In this document: piece after piece, positions 19,758 to 26,995 of the stretch
How the letters are laid out: each line of letters starts with the position of its first letter
How positions within the stretch are numbered: the stretch's first letter is position 1
Source of the DNA: a bacterium
GTDB lineage: Bacteria; JAHJDO01
NCBI GenBank assembly: GCA_030652805.1
Contig: JAUSPT010000024.1
Coordinates: 37,050-101,049 of the forward strand
Reading direction: 5' to 3'
DNA: 64,000 nt
Made by a program: the position numbers and the translations under genes
Notes under the pieces: model-generated
The model's input: the letters and a program-made list of their open reading frames with translations, nothing else
Databases searched by the model: none
What the model was told of the DNA's origin: nothing

Positions 19758-21455
19758 ATGGAAGCAAGAAAAACAGGAATTGATATTTTAGGCAATAAGC
19801 CCTGGGGTACACACTTCTGCCAATTTTACCAGACCAAAAATGATTTAATTGATATTCTGGTGCCGTATTTTAAAGCGGGATTAGAAAATAATGAATTTTG
19901 CATGTGGGTTACTTCAGAGCCTCTAAATGTTGAAGAAACAAAGGAATCGTTAAGAAAGGCTGTAAAAGACCTGGATAAGTATATCAAAAAAGGTCAGATA
20001 GAAATACTTGATTACAGCCAGTGGTATACCAAAGCAGGAAAATTCGAACAGGATAGGGTATTACAGGGCTGGGTCAAAAAGGAGAAGGAAGCCATAAAGA
20101 AAGGGTTTGACGGTCTCCGCCTCACAGGCAATACTTTCTGGCTTGAGAAAAAGGACTGGAAGAGTTTTGCTGATTATGAAGAAGTGGTAAACAATGTTAT
20201 AGGTAAATATAAAATGCTCGCAATCTGCACCTATTCCCTTGAAAAGTGCAATCTATTTAAAGTCCTGGATGTAGTCAAAAACCACCAATTCGCTCTCATA
20301 CAGCGTGCAGGTAAATGGGAGATTATTGAAAGCGCCGAGCTCAGGAAGGCGGAGGAGGAGCTAAGGGAAAACGAAGAGAAGTATCGAGACTTGTGGGAGA
20401 ACGTAAATGACCTTATTCAGAGCGTTAAACCAGATGGTACGTTTGTATATGTTAACCGTGCCTGGCGAGAAACTCTTGGGTATAATGAGAAAGAAATCCC
20501 AGATCTCTCGTTGTTGGATATCATTCATCCCGACAGTCATGCGCACTGTATGGAGATATTTAAGCGTTTGTTAGCTGGAGAAAAGGTCGAATACATTGAA
20601 GCTGCGTTCCTGGCCAAGGATGGCAAGACAATTATGGTCGAGGGAAGCGCAAACTGTCGCTTCGTAGATGGCAAGCCTGTTACTACACGCGCTATTTTCC
20701 GTGATGTCACCGAGCGCAAGAAGGTGGAGAAGAGGAAATCGGAATTTCTTTCTCATGTATCCCACGCCTTAAGGACACCCTTGGCTTCGATTAAATCCTT
20801 TGTAGAGATTCTCTTAAAGTACAAAGATGTGAATCCGACCGAACAAAGTGAGTTTCTGACTGTAATTAATAATGAAACTGACCGTTTAACTCGCCTGATA
20901 AATCAACTTTTAGATTTAGACAAGATAGAACAGGACGAGTTAAAATGGAAATTTGTGTCTTGTGATATCTCGAATATAGTTCAGAACGCAATTAGTGAGC
21001 TAGAGCCATTGATACAAGAAAAAAATATTGTAGTTAATATGAATCTTCCTTCTCAGGATTTGATTGTTAATGGAGATAAAGATAGATTAAATGAGGTGTT
21101 CATAAATCTAATAGGCAATGCAATTAAATTTACTCCTAGTAAGAGAGAGATTAGGATAACCGTTAAAAATAAAGGGAAAGTTGTCGAAGTCAGTATAGCT
21201 GATACAGGTATAGGAATACCCAAGGATGAGTTGACCAATATCTTTGAAAGGTTCAAGAGATTAGATAACTCCATTAATAGAAAGCTAACAGGAACAGGTT
21301 TGGGCTTATACATATGCAAGCAAATTATAGAAAAGCATGAAGGTAAGATTTGGGCTGAGAGCCATGGAAGTAAGGGTGCTAAATTTATTTTTGTCTTACC
21401 AAAGTATAAAGCTAAGTCAACTAAAAAGAGAATCGAACCCAAAAGAGGTTCATAG
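19758..21455 (+). CDS. Sensor histidine kinase: MEDS, PAS, HisKA, HATPase
   Basis: A 565-residue soluble kinase with no membrane segments. Residues 10-175 match the MEDS (methanogen/methylotroph DcmR sensory) domain, with GTHFCQFYQTKNDL near the start. Residues 205-320 are a PAS domain. The phosphoacceptor is His336 in SHALRTPLAS, followed by a HATPase (430-550) with ADTGIGIP and GTGLGLYICK boxes. It starts a five-gene run of signalling genes that ends with a sigma-54 activator just before the gas vesicle island. The signal is probably cytoplasmic, but its nature is unknown. Confidence 0.9.
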   Translation: MEARKTGIDILGNKPWGTHFCQFYQTKNDLIDILVPYFKAGLENNEFCMWVTSEPLNVEETKESLRKAVKDLDKYIKKGQIEILDYSQWYTKAGKFEQDRVLQGWVKKEKEAIKKGFDGLRLTGNTFWLEKKDWKSFADYEEVVNNVIGKYKMLAICTYSLEKCNLFKVLDVVKNHQFALIQRAGKWEIIESAELRKAEEELRENEEKYRDLWENVNDLIQSVKPDGTFVYVNRAWRETLGYNEKEIPDLSLLDIIHPDSHAHCMEIFKRLLAGEKVEYIEAAFLAKDGKTIMVEGSANCRFVDGKPVTTRAIFRDVTERKKVEKRKSEFLSHVSHALRTPLASIKSFVEILLKYKDVNPTEQSEFLTVINNETDRLTRLINQLLDLDKIEQDELKWKFVSCDISNIVQNAISELEPLIQEKNIVVNMNLPSQDLIVNGDKDRLNEVFINLIGNAIKFTPSKREIRITVKNKGKVVEVSIADTGIGIPKDELTNIFERFKRLDNSINRKLTGTGLGLYICKQIIEKHEGKIWAESHGSKGAKFIFVLPKYKAKSTKKRIEPKRGS

Positions 21456-21472
21456 AGTAATAGGAGAGATCT

Positions 21473-22159
21473 ATGGCTAAGAGAACAATCTTAGTAGTTG
21501 ATGATGATCCTAATATCATTCAAGCGGTCTCTTTTGTTTTAAAAAAGGAAGGATATATAGTTACTACAGCTGTTGATGGAAAAGAAGCATTTAAAAAAGC
21601 TAAAGAAGAATTACCTCACCTAATTATTCTTGATGTTATGTTACCGAAACTGAGTGGATTTGAGGTCTGTAAACGATTAAAAGCTAATACTCAAACCAGA
21701 AAAATTCGTACTATTATGTTGACTGCTAGGAGTGAAGAAAAGGATAAAAGGTTGGGTGAGAAGTTAGGTGTGAATGCTTATATTACTAAACCTTATAATA
21801 TTGATGAGGTTCTATTTACAGTAAAGAGAGCTATAGAGAAAAAAGAATTACAGAGATCAATTGAAAAAATGAAAAAAGCAGCCTTGGTGGGGTATATGGG
21901 AGAGGCGATGTCTCATGAGATATTTAATCCTTTATCTGTTGTTTCTGGCTCCGTCCAACTTTTAATGAGCAGGATTAAAAAAGGCAAAAAGCTAACTACA
22001 AAAGAATATGAAGATTTCTTTAAAAATATTACTAAAAATGTAGAAAGGTGCATAGAGATTATAAATATTTTTAGGAAATTTTATGCATCTATAGGCATTG
22101 AGATTAAGCCTAGAAATTTAGAAGAAACGTTAAGGGATATATTGGAAGGCAAGATATGA
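21473..22159 (+). CDS. Response regulator receiver fused to an orphan HisKA-like dimerisation domain
   Basis: A 228-residue protein. Residues 5-120 are a receiver domain with phosphoacceptor Asp54 (ILDVMLPK) and the Lys of TKPYN. From about 130 there is a coiled linker and a HisKA-like helix pair with His148 in SHEIFNPLSVV. It stops there: no ATPase domain follows. Its stop overlaps the start of the next gene, a complete PAS-HisKA-HATPase kinase. It may dimerise with or be phosphorylated by that kinase, or be a phosphotransfer intermediate. Alternatively the two could be a kinase split by mutation, but the second gene has its own HisKA, so that is unlikely. Confidence 0.8.
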   Translation: MAKRTILVVDDDPNIIQAVSFVLKKEGYIVTTAVDGKEAFKKAKEELPHLIILDVMLPKLSGFEVCKRLKANTQTRKIRTIMLTARSEEKDKRLGEKLGVNAYITKPYNIDEVLFTVKRAIEKKELQRSIEKMKKAALVGYMGEAMSHEIFNPLSVVSGSVQLLMSRIKKGKKLTTKEYEDFFKNITKNVERCIEIINIFRKFYASIGIEIKPRNLEETLRDILEGKI

Positions 22160-23229
22160 TTATGAGTAAAGAGTTTAGCAGAGCTCTGTTTGAGTACAAT
22201 CCTATTGAAACCGTAGTCGTGGATTTGGAAGGAAGAATAATCGACTTTAATCTGGCAAAAAAGAACTCAGGGGATAGATTGCCCAATATTGGGGATGGGA
22301 TGTACAAGGATTATGCAGCTCATCATGAGATTGACATGTATGCTGAATTGATAAAATGTATCAGAACAAGTAAGGTAAAAAAGTTTCCTGAGAAAAAATA
22401 TAAAAAGAGGTTTCTATCCATAACAATAGCTCCCTTTCCCAAAGGGGCAATTATAACATCTCTAGATGTCACCGAGCACAAGAAAGAGACAGAAATAGAG
22501 AGGAAAAGAGCTACAGAGGCGAAAAAGGATTATGAACAACTACAAGCCAATAAGGACGATTTGATTCGCTCCGAGAAACTTGCCTTTACCGGCCGCATAG
22601 CCGCAAATATTGCTCATGAGATAAGAAATCCCCTGACCAATGTAGCTATGGCAGTCCAGCAGCTTGGGAAAACCATTAAACAGGAAGGACACATTGCTAA
22701 ACATATGGACATCATTAAAAGAAACACAGAAAGGATTAACTATTTAATTACTGAACTCCTAAATTGTGCCCGCCCGCCAAAACTTAATATACAGCCATGT
22801 AATATTCATAAGGTATTAGAAGATATTTTAGAGTCCAACAAGACTAAGATTAGTTCAAAAAATATAAAGATAATTAAAAGGTTTACCTCTGACACATTCA
22901 TAATAAAGATTGATAAAGAACAAATGCAGCGTGCCTTCTTAAACATAGTCATCAATGCTATTGAAGCTATGCCCAAGAGAGGCAAATTGACCATTATTAC
23001 AGAGTTTAAGGGAAATCTTTTTGAGGTGAAGGTTCAAGATACAGGTAAAGGCATTCCTGAAGAAGATATTATCAGGATATTTGACCCTTTCTTTAGTTCC
23101 AAGTCCGGGGGTGTAGGCTTAGGATTGACTATATGTTATGGGATTATTGTGAGCCATGGCGGTACTATAGAGGTAGAAAGCAAGCCGAAAGAAGGGTCTA
23201 TCTTTATGGTATCTTTGCCAATTGGGTAA
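22156..23229 (+). CDS. PAS sensor histidine kinase (NtrB-like)
   Basis: A 357-residue soluble kinase. Residues 10-110 form a short PAS-like domain, then a coiled linker. The phosphoacceptor is His154 in AHEIRNPLTN, and the HATPase domain has NIVINAIEAMPKRG, DTGKGIPEED and GVGLGLTICYGI. The HEIRNPL box and short architecture are typical of NtrB/AtoS-type kinases that pair with sigma-54 activators such as the one encoded at 24060. The start codon ATG at 22156 overlaps the previous stop; an in-frame ATG two codons later is equally possible. Confidence 0.88.
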   Translation: MIMSKEFSRALFEYNPIETVVVDLEGRIIDFNLAKKNSGDRLPNIGDGMYKDYAAHHEIDMYAELIKCIRTSKVKKFPEKKYKKRFLSITIAPFPKGAIITSLDVTEHKKETEIERKRATEAKKDYEQLQANKDDLIRSEKLAFTGRIAANIAHEIRNPLTNVAMAVQQLGKTIKQEGHIAKHMDIIKRNTERINYLITELLNCARPPKLNIQPCNIHKVLEDILESNKTKISSKNIKIIKRFTSDTFIIKIDKEQMQRAFLNIVINAIEAMPKRGKLTIITEFKGNLFEVKVQDTGKGIPEEDIIRIFDPFFSSKSGGVGLGLTICYGIIVSHGGTIEVESKPKEGSIFMVSLPIG

Positions 23230-23325
23230 AGATCAAAAGTTAGAAAAAGTAAAATTTTGAGATAAAAAAGGCACAAAGTGACAAAGGCGCAAAAGATGCT
23301 CGTTTACATAACGGAGAGTGAATAT

Positions 23326-23398
23326 AAACTCACCCTGACCCTCTCTTGAGTAGAGAGGGAATGTTCCCCTTCTCTGTCAAGAGAAGGGGCGAGGGGAT
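23326..23398. repeat. Dispersed intergenic repeat: two tandem hairpins
   Basis: Within the gap between two signalling genes, CCCTCTC pairs with GAGAGGG around 23338-23359, and CCCCTTCTCT-GTCA-AGAGAAGGGG (23366-23389) forms a perfect 10-bp stem. The first unit (23326-23360) reappears in inverted orientation at 60720-60753 with one small difference, so this is a dispersed REP-like element. The rest of the gap (23230-23325) shows nothing else. Confidence 0.75.
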
Positions 23399-23439
23399 GA
23401 GTTGAGTTCACTAAATATTTACGACGACGGAGTGTAATA

Positions 23440-24048
23440 GTGGAAATAAAATATGATATTAGAAGAGGCGCAGATATATATCGGGCAATTTATGGAGCTC
23501 GATTACAGAAATGGATTCTTGCAGGTAAGATAAAGCGAGGAGAAGTAATTGTCTGGCGAAGCGGTCTTTCAGGCTGGCGCAAAGCCGAAGAACTTGAAGA
23601 ACTGGCGCCATTTTTTGAACAGTGGGAAAAAGAACAATTAAGAGAAACAAAGAGGCAAAAAGAGCAAGTCTTCTTAAGGAAGAAACAGAAGAAGATAAAG
23701 AATATTTTGATAATAGACGATGAGAAGGATTTGTGTTCGCTCCTGTCTGACGCCTTAATCCAGAGAAACTACAATGTATCGATTGCAAACACAAAAAGAG
23801 AAGCTATGGCTTATCTTAAAAAGAAATCACCTGATTTAGTTCTGTTAGACCTAAAACTACCTGATGGCGATGGAATAAAAATCCTTCCTAGGATCAAAAG
23901 GGTAAATCCAGAGACAGTAGTGATTGTAATTTCTGCCTATGGAAGCGAAGAAAGCAGACAAATGGCAAAAAAGGGAGGAGCTTTTACCTTTATAAACAAG
24001 CCGTTTACTGAAGAAGATATATTAAGGAGTATAAAAGTACTCTCATAA
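23440..24048 (+). CDS. Response regulator with N-terminal GYF-like domain
   Basis: A 202-residue protein. Residues 1-62 look like a GYF_2-type domain: YDIRRGADIYR, then GEVIVWRSGLSGWRKAEEL and a closing Phe/Trp pair. Such domains bind peptides. A short basic linker leads to a receiver domain (about 85-202) with Asp137 in LLDLKLPDG and the Lys of NKPF. No output domain follows. GTG at 23440 is the probable start, with GGAG upstream. It lies 11 bases before the NtrC-type gene and may be an adaptor or a phosphate sink in that system. Confidence 0.8.
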   Translation: MEIKYDIRRGADIYRAIYGARLQKWILAGKIKRGEVIVWRSGLSGWRKAEELEELAPFFEQWEKEQLRETKRQKEQVFLRKKQKKIKNILIIDDEKDLCSLLSDALIQRNYNVSIANTKREAMAYLKKKSPDLVLLDLKLPDGDGIKILPRIKRVNPETVVIVISAYGSEESRQMAKKGGAFTFINKPFTEEDILRSIKVLS

Positions 24049-24059
24049 CAGAGGGCAGC

Positions 24060-25439
24060 ATGGAGACGATTCTAATAGTAGATGATGAGAAGGACTTGCG
24101 TTTTAATCTTTCCAACATTTTGAAGGACGAAGGTTACAACGCAATCGCTGTGGGAGACGGAAGGAAAGCGCTTAATGCAGTTAAGAAAAATTCTCCCAAT
24201 TTGGTCCTGCTGGATATGAAGCTTCCTGAAATGGATGGGATGCAGATTCTAGAGAAGATGAAGCTGATTGATAAGGATTTGATTATTATAATGCTTACTG
24301 CTTATGGAAATCTAAATGGAGCGGTAAAAGCAATGAAATTAGGGGCATTTGACTATCTTGCCAAGCCTTTTGATAATGAAGAATTAATTCTTGTAATAAA
24401 AAGGGCTCTTCGGACCCAATATTTAGCCAAGGAAGTAGAAACTCTAAAAAAACGGGTTGGTGAAAAAATTACAGCAGAAGAGCTAATGGGAGAAAGCCCT
24501 CAAATAAAGCAAGTCTTAAAACAGATTAAGATAATTGCTCCGACCAATATGACTGTAATACTTCAAGGTGAAAGCGGAACAGGCAAGGAATTGATTGCTC
24601 AGATGATCCATCAGGAAAGTCCGCGAAAAAATGACCCTTTTATTGCTATAGACTGTGGCGCAATTCCCGATACATTGGCTGAGAGTGAACTCTTTGGTCA
24701 TGAGAAAGGCGCCTTTACAGGAGCTGATGCTCAAAAAGAAGGCAGGTTTGAAGAGGCTAATGGAGGAACTCTGTTTCTGGATGAGATTACAAATCTCTCT
24801 TCTACTACGCAGAGAAAACTTCTCAGAGTGATACAGGAAAGAAGGCTTCAGCATATAGGCGGCAAGAGAAGTATAAAAGTTGACGTCAGAATAATCGTGG
24901 CTACGAACATTAATCTCTCAGGCGCGGTAAGGCGGGGTAAATTTAGAGAGGACCTCTTCCATAGGTTAAATGAATTTCATATTTCACTTCCCCCGCTTCG
25001 GGAAAGAAAAGATGACATCCCCCATTTAGCCATGCGTTTTTTGGGGGGAGGAAATCAGGAATTAAATAAAAAAATAGAAGGGTTTTCTTCTGATGTAATG
25101 AAATTGCTTCTGGATTATCCCTGGCCGGGCAATGTTAGAGAATTAAAGAATGTAGTCAGAAAAGCAGTGCTTCTGTGCGATTCCAATCATATCAAACCGG
25201 AACACTTTCCATTAGATAATATTGCTTCCACTAAAAAGCTTGAATTTCAGCAGGATTTGGATAAAGGAGTCTCCCTCAAAGAGATAACTAAAAAAGCGAC
25301 AGGACAGATAGAAAAGGAAGCTATTGAGCAAGCACTGGCAAAAGCCGGCGGCAATAAAAGTAAAACCGCCAAAATCCTCAAAATAGACCGCATGACCCTC
25401 TATTCTAAGATGAAGGAATATCAGATACGTAGACTGTAA
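24060..25439 (+). CDS. NtrC-family sigma-54-dependent response regulator, likely activator of the gas vesicle island
   Basis: A 459-residue regulator with all three domains: receiver (Asp52 in LLDMKLPEMDG), AAA+ sigma-54 interaction domain with Walker A GESGTGKE at 170-177 and the sigma-54-contacting GAFTGA loop at 217-222, and a C-terminal Fis-type helix-turn-helix (GGNKSKTAKILKIDRMTLYSK). The intact GAFTGA means it should drive open complex formation. Only about 260 bases after its stop lies a textbook sigma-54 promoter preceded by palindromes, in front of gvpA. By analogy, GvrA, an NtrC-family protein, is required for gas vesicles in Serratia sp. 39006. The target assignment is inference from position. 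Confidence 0.92.
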   Translation: METILIVDDEKDLRFNLSNILKDEGYNAIAVGDGRKALNAVKKNSPNLVLLDMKLPEMDGMQILEKMKLIDKDLIIIMLTAYGNLNGAVKAMKLGAFDYLAKPFDNEELILVIKRALRTQYLAKEVETLKKRVGEKITAEELMGESPQIKQVLKQIKIIAPTNMTVILQGESGTGKELIAQMIHQESPRKNDPFIAIDCGAIPDTLAESELFGHEKGAFTGADAQKEGRFEEANGGTLFLDEITNLSSTTQRKLLRVIQERRLQHIGGKRSIKVDVRIIVATNINLSGAVRRGKFREDLFHRLNEFHISLPPLRERKDDIPHLAMRFLGGGNQELNKKIEGFSSDVMKLLLDYPWPGNVRELKNVVRKAVLLCDSNHIKPEHFPLDNIASTKKLEFQQDLDKGVSLKEITKKATGQIEKEAIEQALAKAGGNKSKTAKILKIDRMTLYSKMKEYQIRRL

Positions 25440-25511
25440 ATCGTATATCGTATACAGCACACGGCTAACGAAATACGGACGACGAAATACGAAATACAGC
25501 ATGCAAAGCGC

Positions 25512-25595
25512 TGTAGAATAGAGTCTACACTATATAAAGGAACACGTAGGGTTGTTGTAAAATAAATTCTACACAGATGTAGAAACAACTCTACG
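25512..25595 (+). promoter_or_regulatory. Palindromic upstream activator sites for an NtrC-type protein (putative)
   Basis: Two related 18-base palindromes built on TCTACA/TGTAGA: TGTAGA-N6-TCTACA at 25512-25529 and TTCTACA-N4-TGTAGAA at 25567-25584. Around the second, CGTAGGGTTGTT (25545-25556) and AACAACTCTACG (25584-25595) form an outer inverted repeat with one mismatch. They lie about 120-190 bases upstream of the sigma-54 promoter, the usual distance for enhancer sites bound by NtrC-family dimers. Binding by the product of 24060 is inferred. Confidence 0.6.
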
Positions 25596-25700
25596 CTTTT
25601 TGCCTTTAAATTTCCTCTGCTTTTAAGCTCCTCAGAATTCTTTCAAAAGATATTTTTAAAAAAGAGGATACGCAAGCCGAAATTTTTTTTAGCAGATACT

Positions 25701-25717
25701 TTGGCACGGAATTTGCT
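25701..25717 (+). promoter_or_regulatory. Sigma-54 (RpoN) promoter of the gas vesicle island
   Basis: TTGGCACG-GAAT-TTGCT matches the sigma-54 consensus TTGGCACG-N4-TTGCW at every defined position, with the -24 GG at 25703-25704 and the -12 GC at 25715-25716. Transcription should start near 25728, about 100 bases before gvpA. It is the only such site I noticed in the window. Confidence 0.88.
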
Positions 25718-25726
25718 TTTACAATA

Positions 25727-25813
25727 CAGATGGTCGCAGATGAAAAATCGCAGATGGGTACAGATGTTCAATCTGCGCTGGTCTGTGAAAATAATCTGCG
25801 CTAATCTGTGAAA
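25727..25813 (+). repeat. Repeated CAGAT/ATCTG words in the gvpA leader
   Basis: The stretch between the predicted transcription start and the gvpA binding site consists of repeated words: CGCAGAT and ACAGATG in the first half, AATCTGCGCT and TCTGTGAAA in the second. The halves are complementary (CGCAGAT with ATCTGCG) and would fold into a leader hairpin. Similar words recur at 26083-26165 after gvpA. It may stabilise the gvpA mRNA or may simply be a dispersed intergenic repeat. Between 25440 and 25511 there are short AAATACG/CGTAT repeats and no gene. Confidence 0.55.
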
Positions 25814-25830
25814 GAGGGGAGGTGGAAAAA

Positions 25831-26037
25831 ATGGCAGTAGAAAAAGCAATCGGTTCATCTAGTTTGGTTGAGGTTATTGACAGAATCCTTGACAAGGGTG
25901 TTGTGGTTGATGCATGGGTTAGAATTTCTTTAGTTGGTATTGAATTACTCGCTATTGAAGCAAGAGTCGTAGTCGCATCAGTCGAGACATACCTGAAGTA
26001 TGCTGAAGCAATTGGTCTAACCGCAACAGCAGCTTAA
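25831..26037 (+). CDS. gvpA: Gas vesicle major structural protein GvpA
   Basis: A 68-residue protein with the canonical GvpA core: [20 protein letters not shown], then [33 protein letters not shown]. This is the hydrophobic helix-beta-beta-helix subunit that forms the ribs of the gas-filled shell. Length is typical. ATG at 25831 follows GGGGAGG; an in-frame GTG at 25822 overlaps that site and is rejected. It is the first gene after the sigma-54 promoter and is followed by a hairpin that could let it be made in excess over the downstream genes. Three further GvpA-family proteins are encoded at 30832, 38960 and 41728. Confidence 0.97.
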   Translation: MAVEKAIGSSSLVEVIDRILDKGVVVDAWVRISLVGIELLAIEARVVVASVETYLKYAEAIGLTATAA

Positions 26038-26048
26038 GTATAGTTTAA

Positions 26049-26199
26049 AAAAAGGATTCTTGCCGAGCCACCCTTTTGAGCGCAGATTGGCGCAGATGTA
26101 AAAGACAGATGCACACAGAGAAATCTGTGATAATCAGCGTAAAAAAATCAGTGTTAATCTGTGGTTTAAACAGCATGGTTCGCCAAGAGATTCCTTTTT
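26049..26199 (+). terminator. Large imperfect hairpin between gvpA and the rest of the island
   Basis: AAAAAGGATTCTTGCCGAGCCA (given in parts: 26049-26070) is nearly complementary to 26176-26199, which ends in CCTTTTT. The arms differ only by a two-base bulge and two mismatches. Between them lie further ATCTGTG/CAGAT words that can pair. The long stem ending in a T-run suggests a partial terminator or an mRNA end stabiliser, which would raise GvpA relative to the minor proteins. No gene fits in 26038-26226. Confidence 0.55.
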
Positions 26200-26226
26200 C
26201 CGTTCTGAGAAAAAAGGGGTAAAATT

Positions 26227-26925
26227 ATGGGAAGTGCCGAGGAAATGAAGAATTTGGCGCAAGGAATTGTTTCTTCTTATCAGGCCAGAGTTTCTGAAGT
26301 AGCCACGGTCATGGACAATGCTCACCAAATTCTTGAAGATTTTAAGCTCAAAAGAAGTGAGATGAGCAGTCAACTTAGAGAAACCCTTGCCAATGGAGAG
26401 TCTCTCAGAAAAAAGGATTTTGATAATATGATGAAAGGCATCCTTTCCCATCAAGAAGAAAGAGAAAAAGAGGTAAAAGATTTATTAAAGACTTTTTTTG
26501 AAGAACAAAAAGAAATAGCTGAAGCCATTAGGAAGAATTTGGCCGAAGGCGAAAGCGTGAGAATAAGTGATTTTAAAAAGATGCTCCAGGATATTCAGGC
26601 AAGGCAGAAACTCAGGGAAAATGAAGTAAGAACGACCCTAAAGGAATTTCAGGAAGGACATAGGGAGATGGCTGAGTCTTTGCACAGCCTTTTAAATAAA
26701 GAAGAGTCCTTACGGATTGAGGACTTTAAAGAGATGCTAAAAGATATTCGTTCAAGACAGATAGAGCGGAAAAAAGAAGTCAGAACCAAACTTGATGAAT
26801 TCAGGAAAGAACATCAAAATATGACTTCCGAATGGAATAAACTAACCGGTCTTATGGCCGAGAAAAGAGCCAGCAAGCTGAGAGGAGGTGAGAGAGAGGA
26901 AAAGTTGGAAGTTGCCAGGGTTTAA
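26227..26925 (+). CDS. GvpC-like helical repeat protein (51-residue repeats)
   Basis: A 232-residue, highly charged, all-helical protein. A 56-residue N-terminal cap is followed by three repeats of about 51 residues (57-107, 108-158, 159-208), each starting GESLR..DF..M and continuing with xxRxxEV, a LLKxF and an EHxxMAxxL segment, then a basic tail. The next gene has the same cap and repeat. Position right after gvpA and the amphipathic repeat design suggest the role of GvpC, which binds and stiffens the outside of the shell, although the classical cyanobacterial repeat is 33 residues. Homology to GvpC is inferred, not shown. Confidence 0.7.
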   Translation: MGSAEEMKNLAQGIVSSYQARVSEVATVMDNAHQILEDFKLKRSEMSSQLRETLANGESLRKKDFDNMMKGILSHQEEREKEVKDLLKTFFEEQKEIAEAIRKNLAEGESVRISDFKKMLQDIQARQKLRENEVRTTLKEFQEGHREMAESLHSLLNKEESLRIEDFKEMLKDIRSRQIERKKEVRTKLDEFRKEHQNMTSEWNKLTGLMAEKRASKLRGGEREEKLEVARV

Positions 26926-26995
26926 TTTTGGATCCTGGGTAAGTAACCTGATGTATGGGAACTAAGAAACTAGAAGTTTAAGAGGAGGAATAAAG

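Noticed and set aside
21473-23229. The receiver-HisKA and PAS-kinase genes as one kinase split by a frameshift
   Set aside because: The second gene has its own PAS, HisKA and ATPase domains, so each is complete in its own way, and the four-base overlap is a normal coupling.
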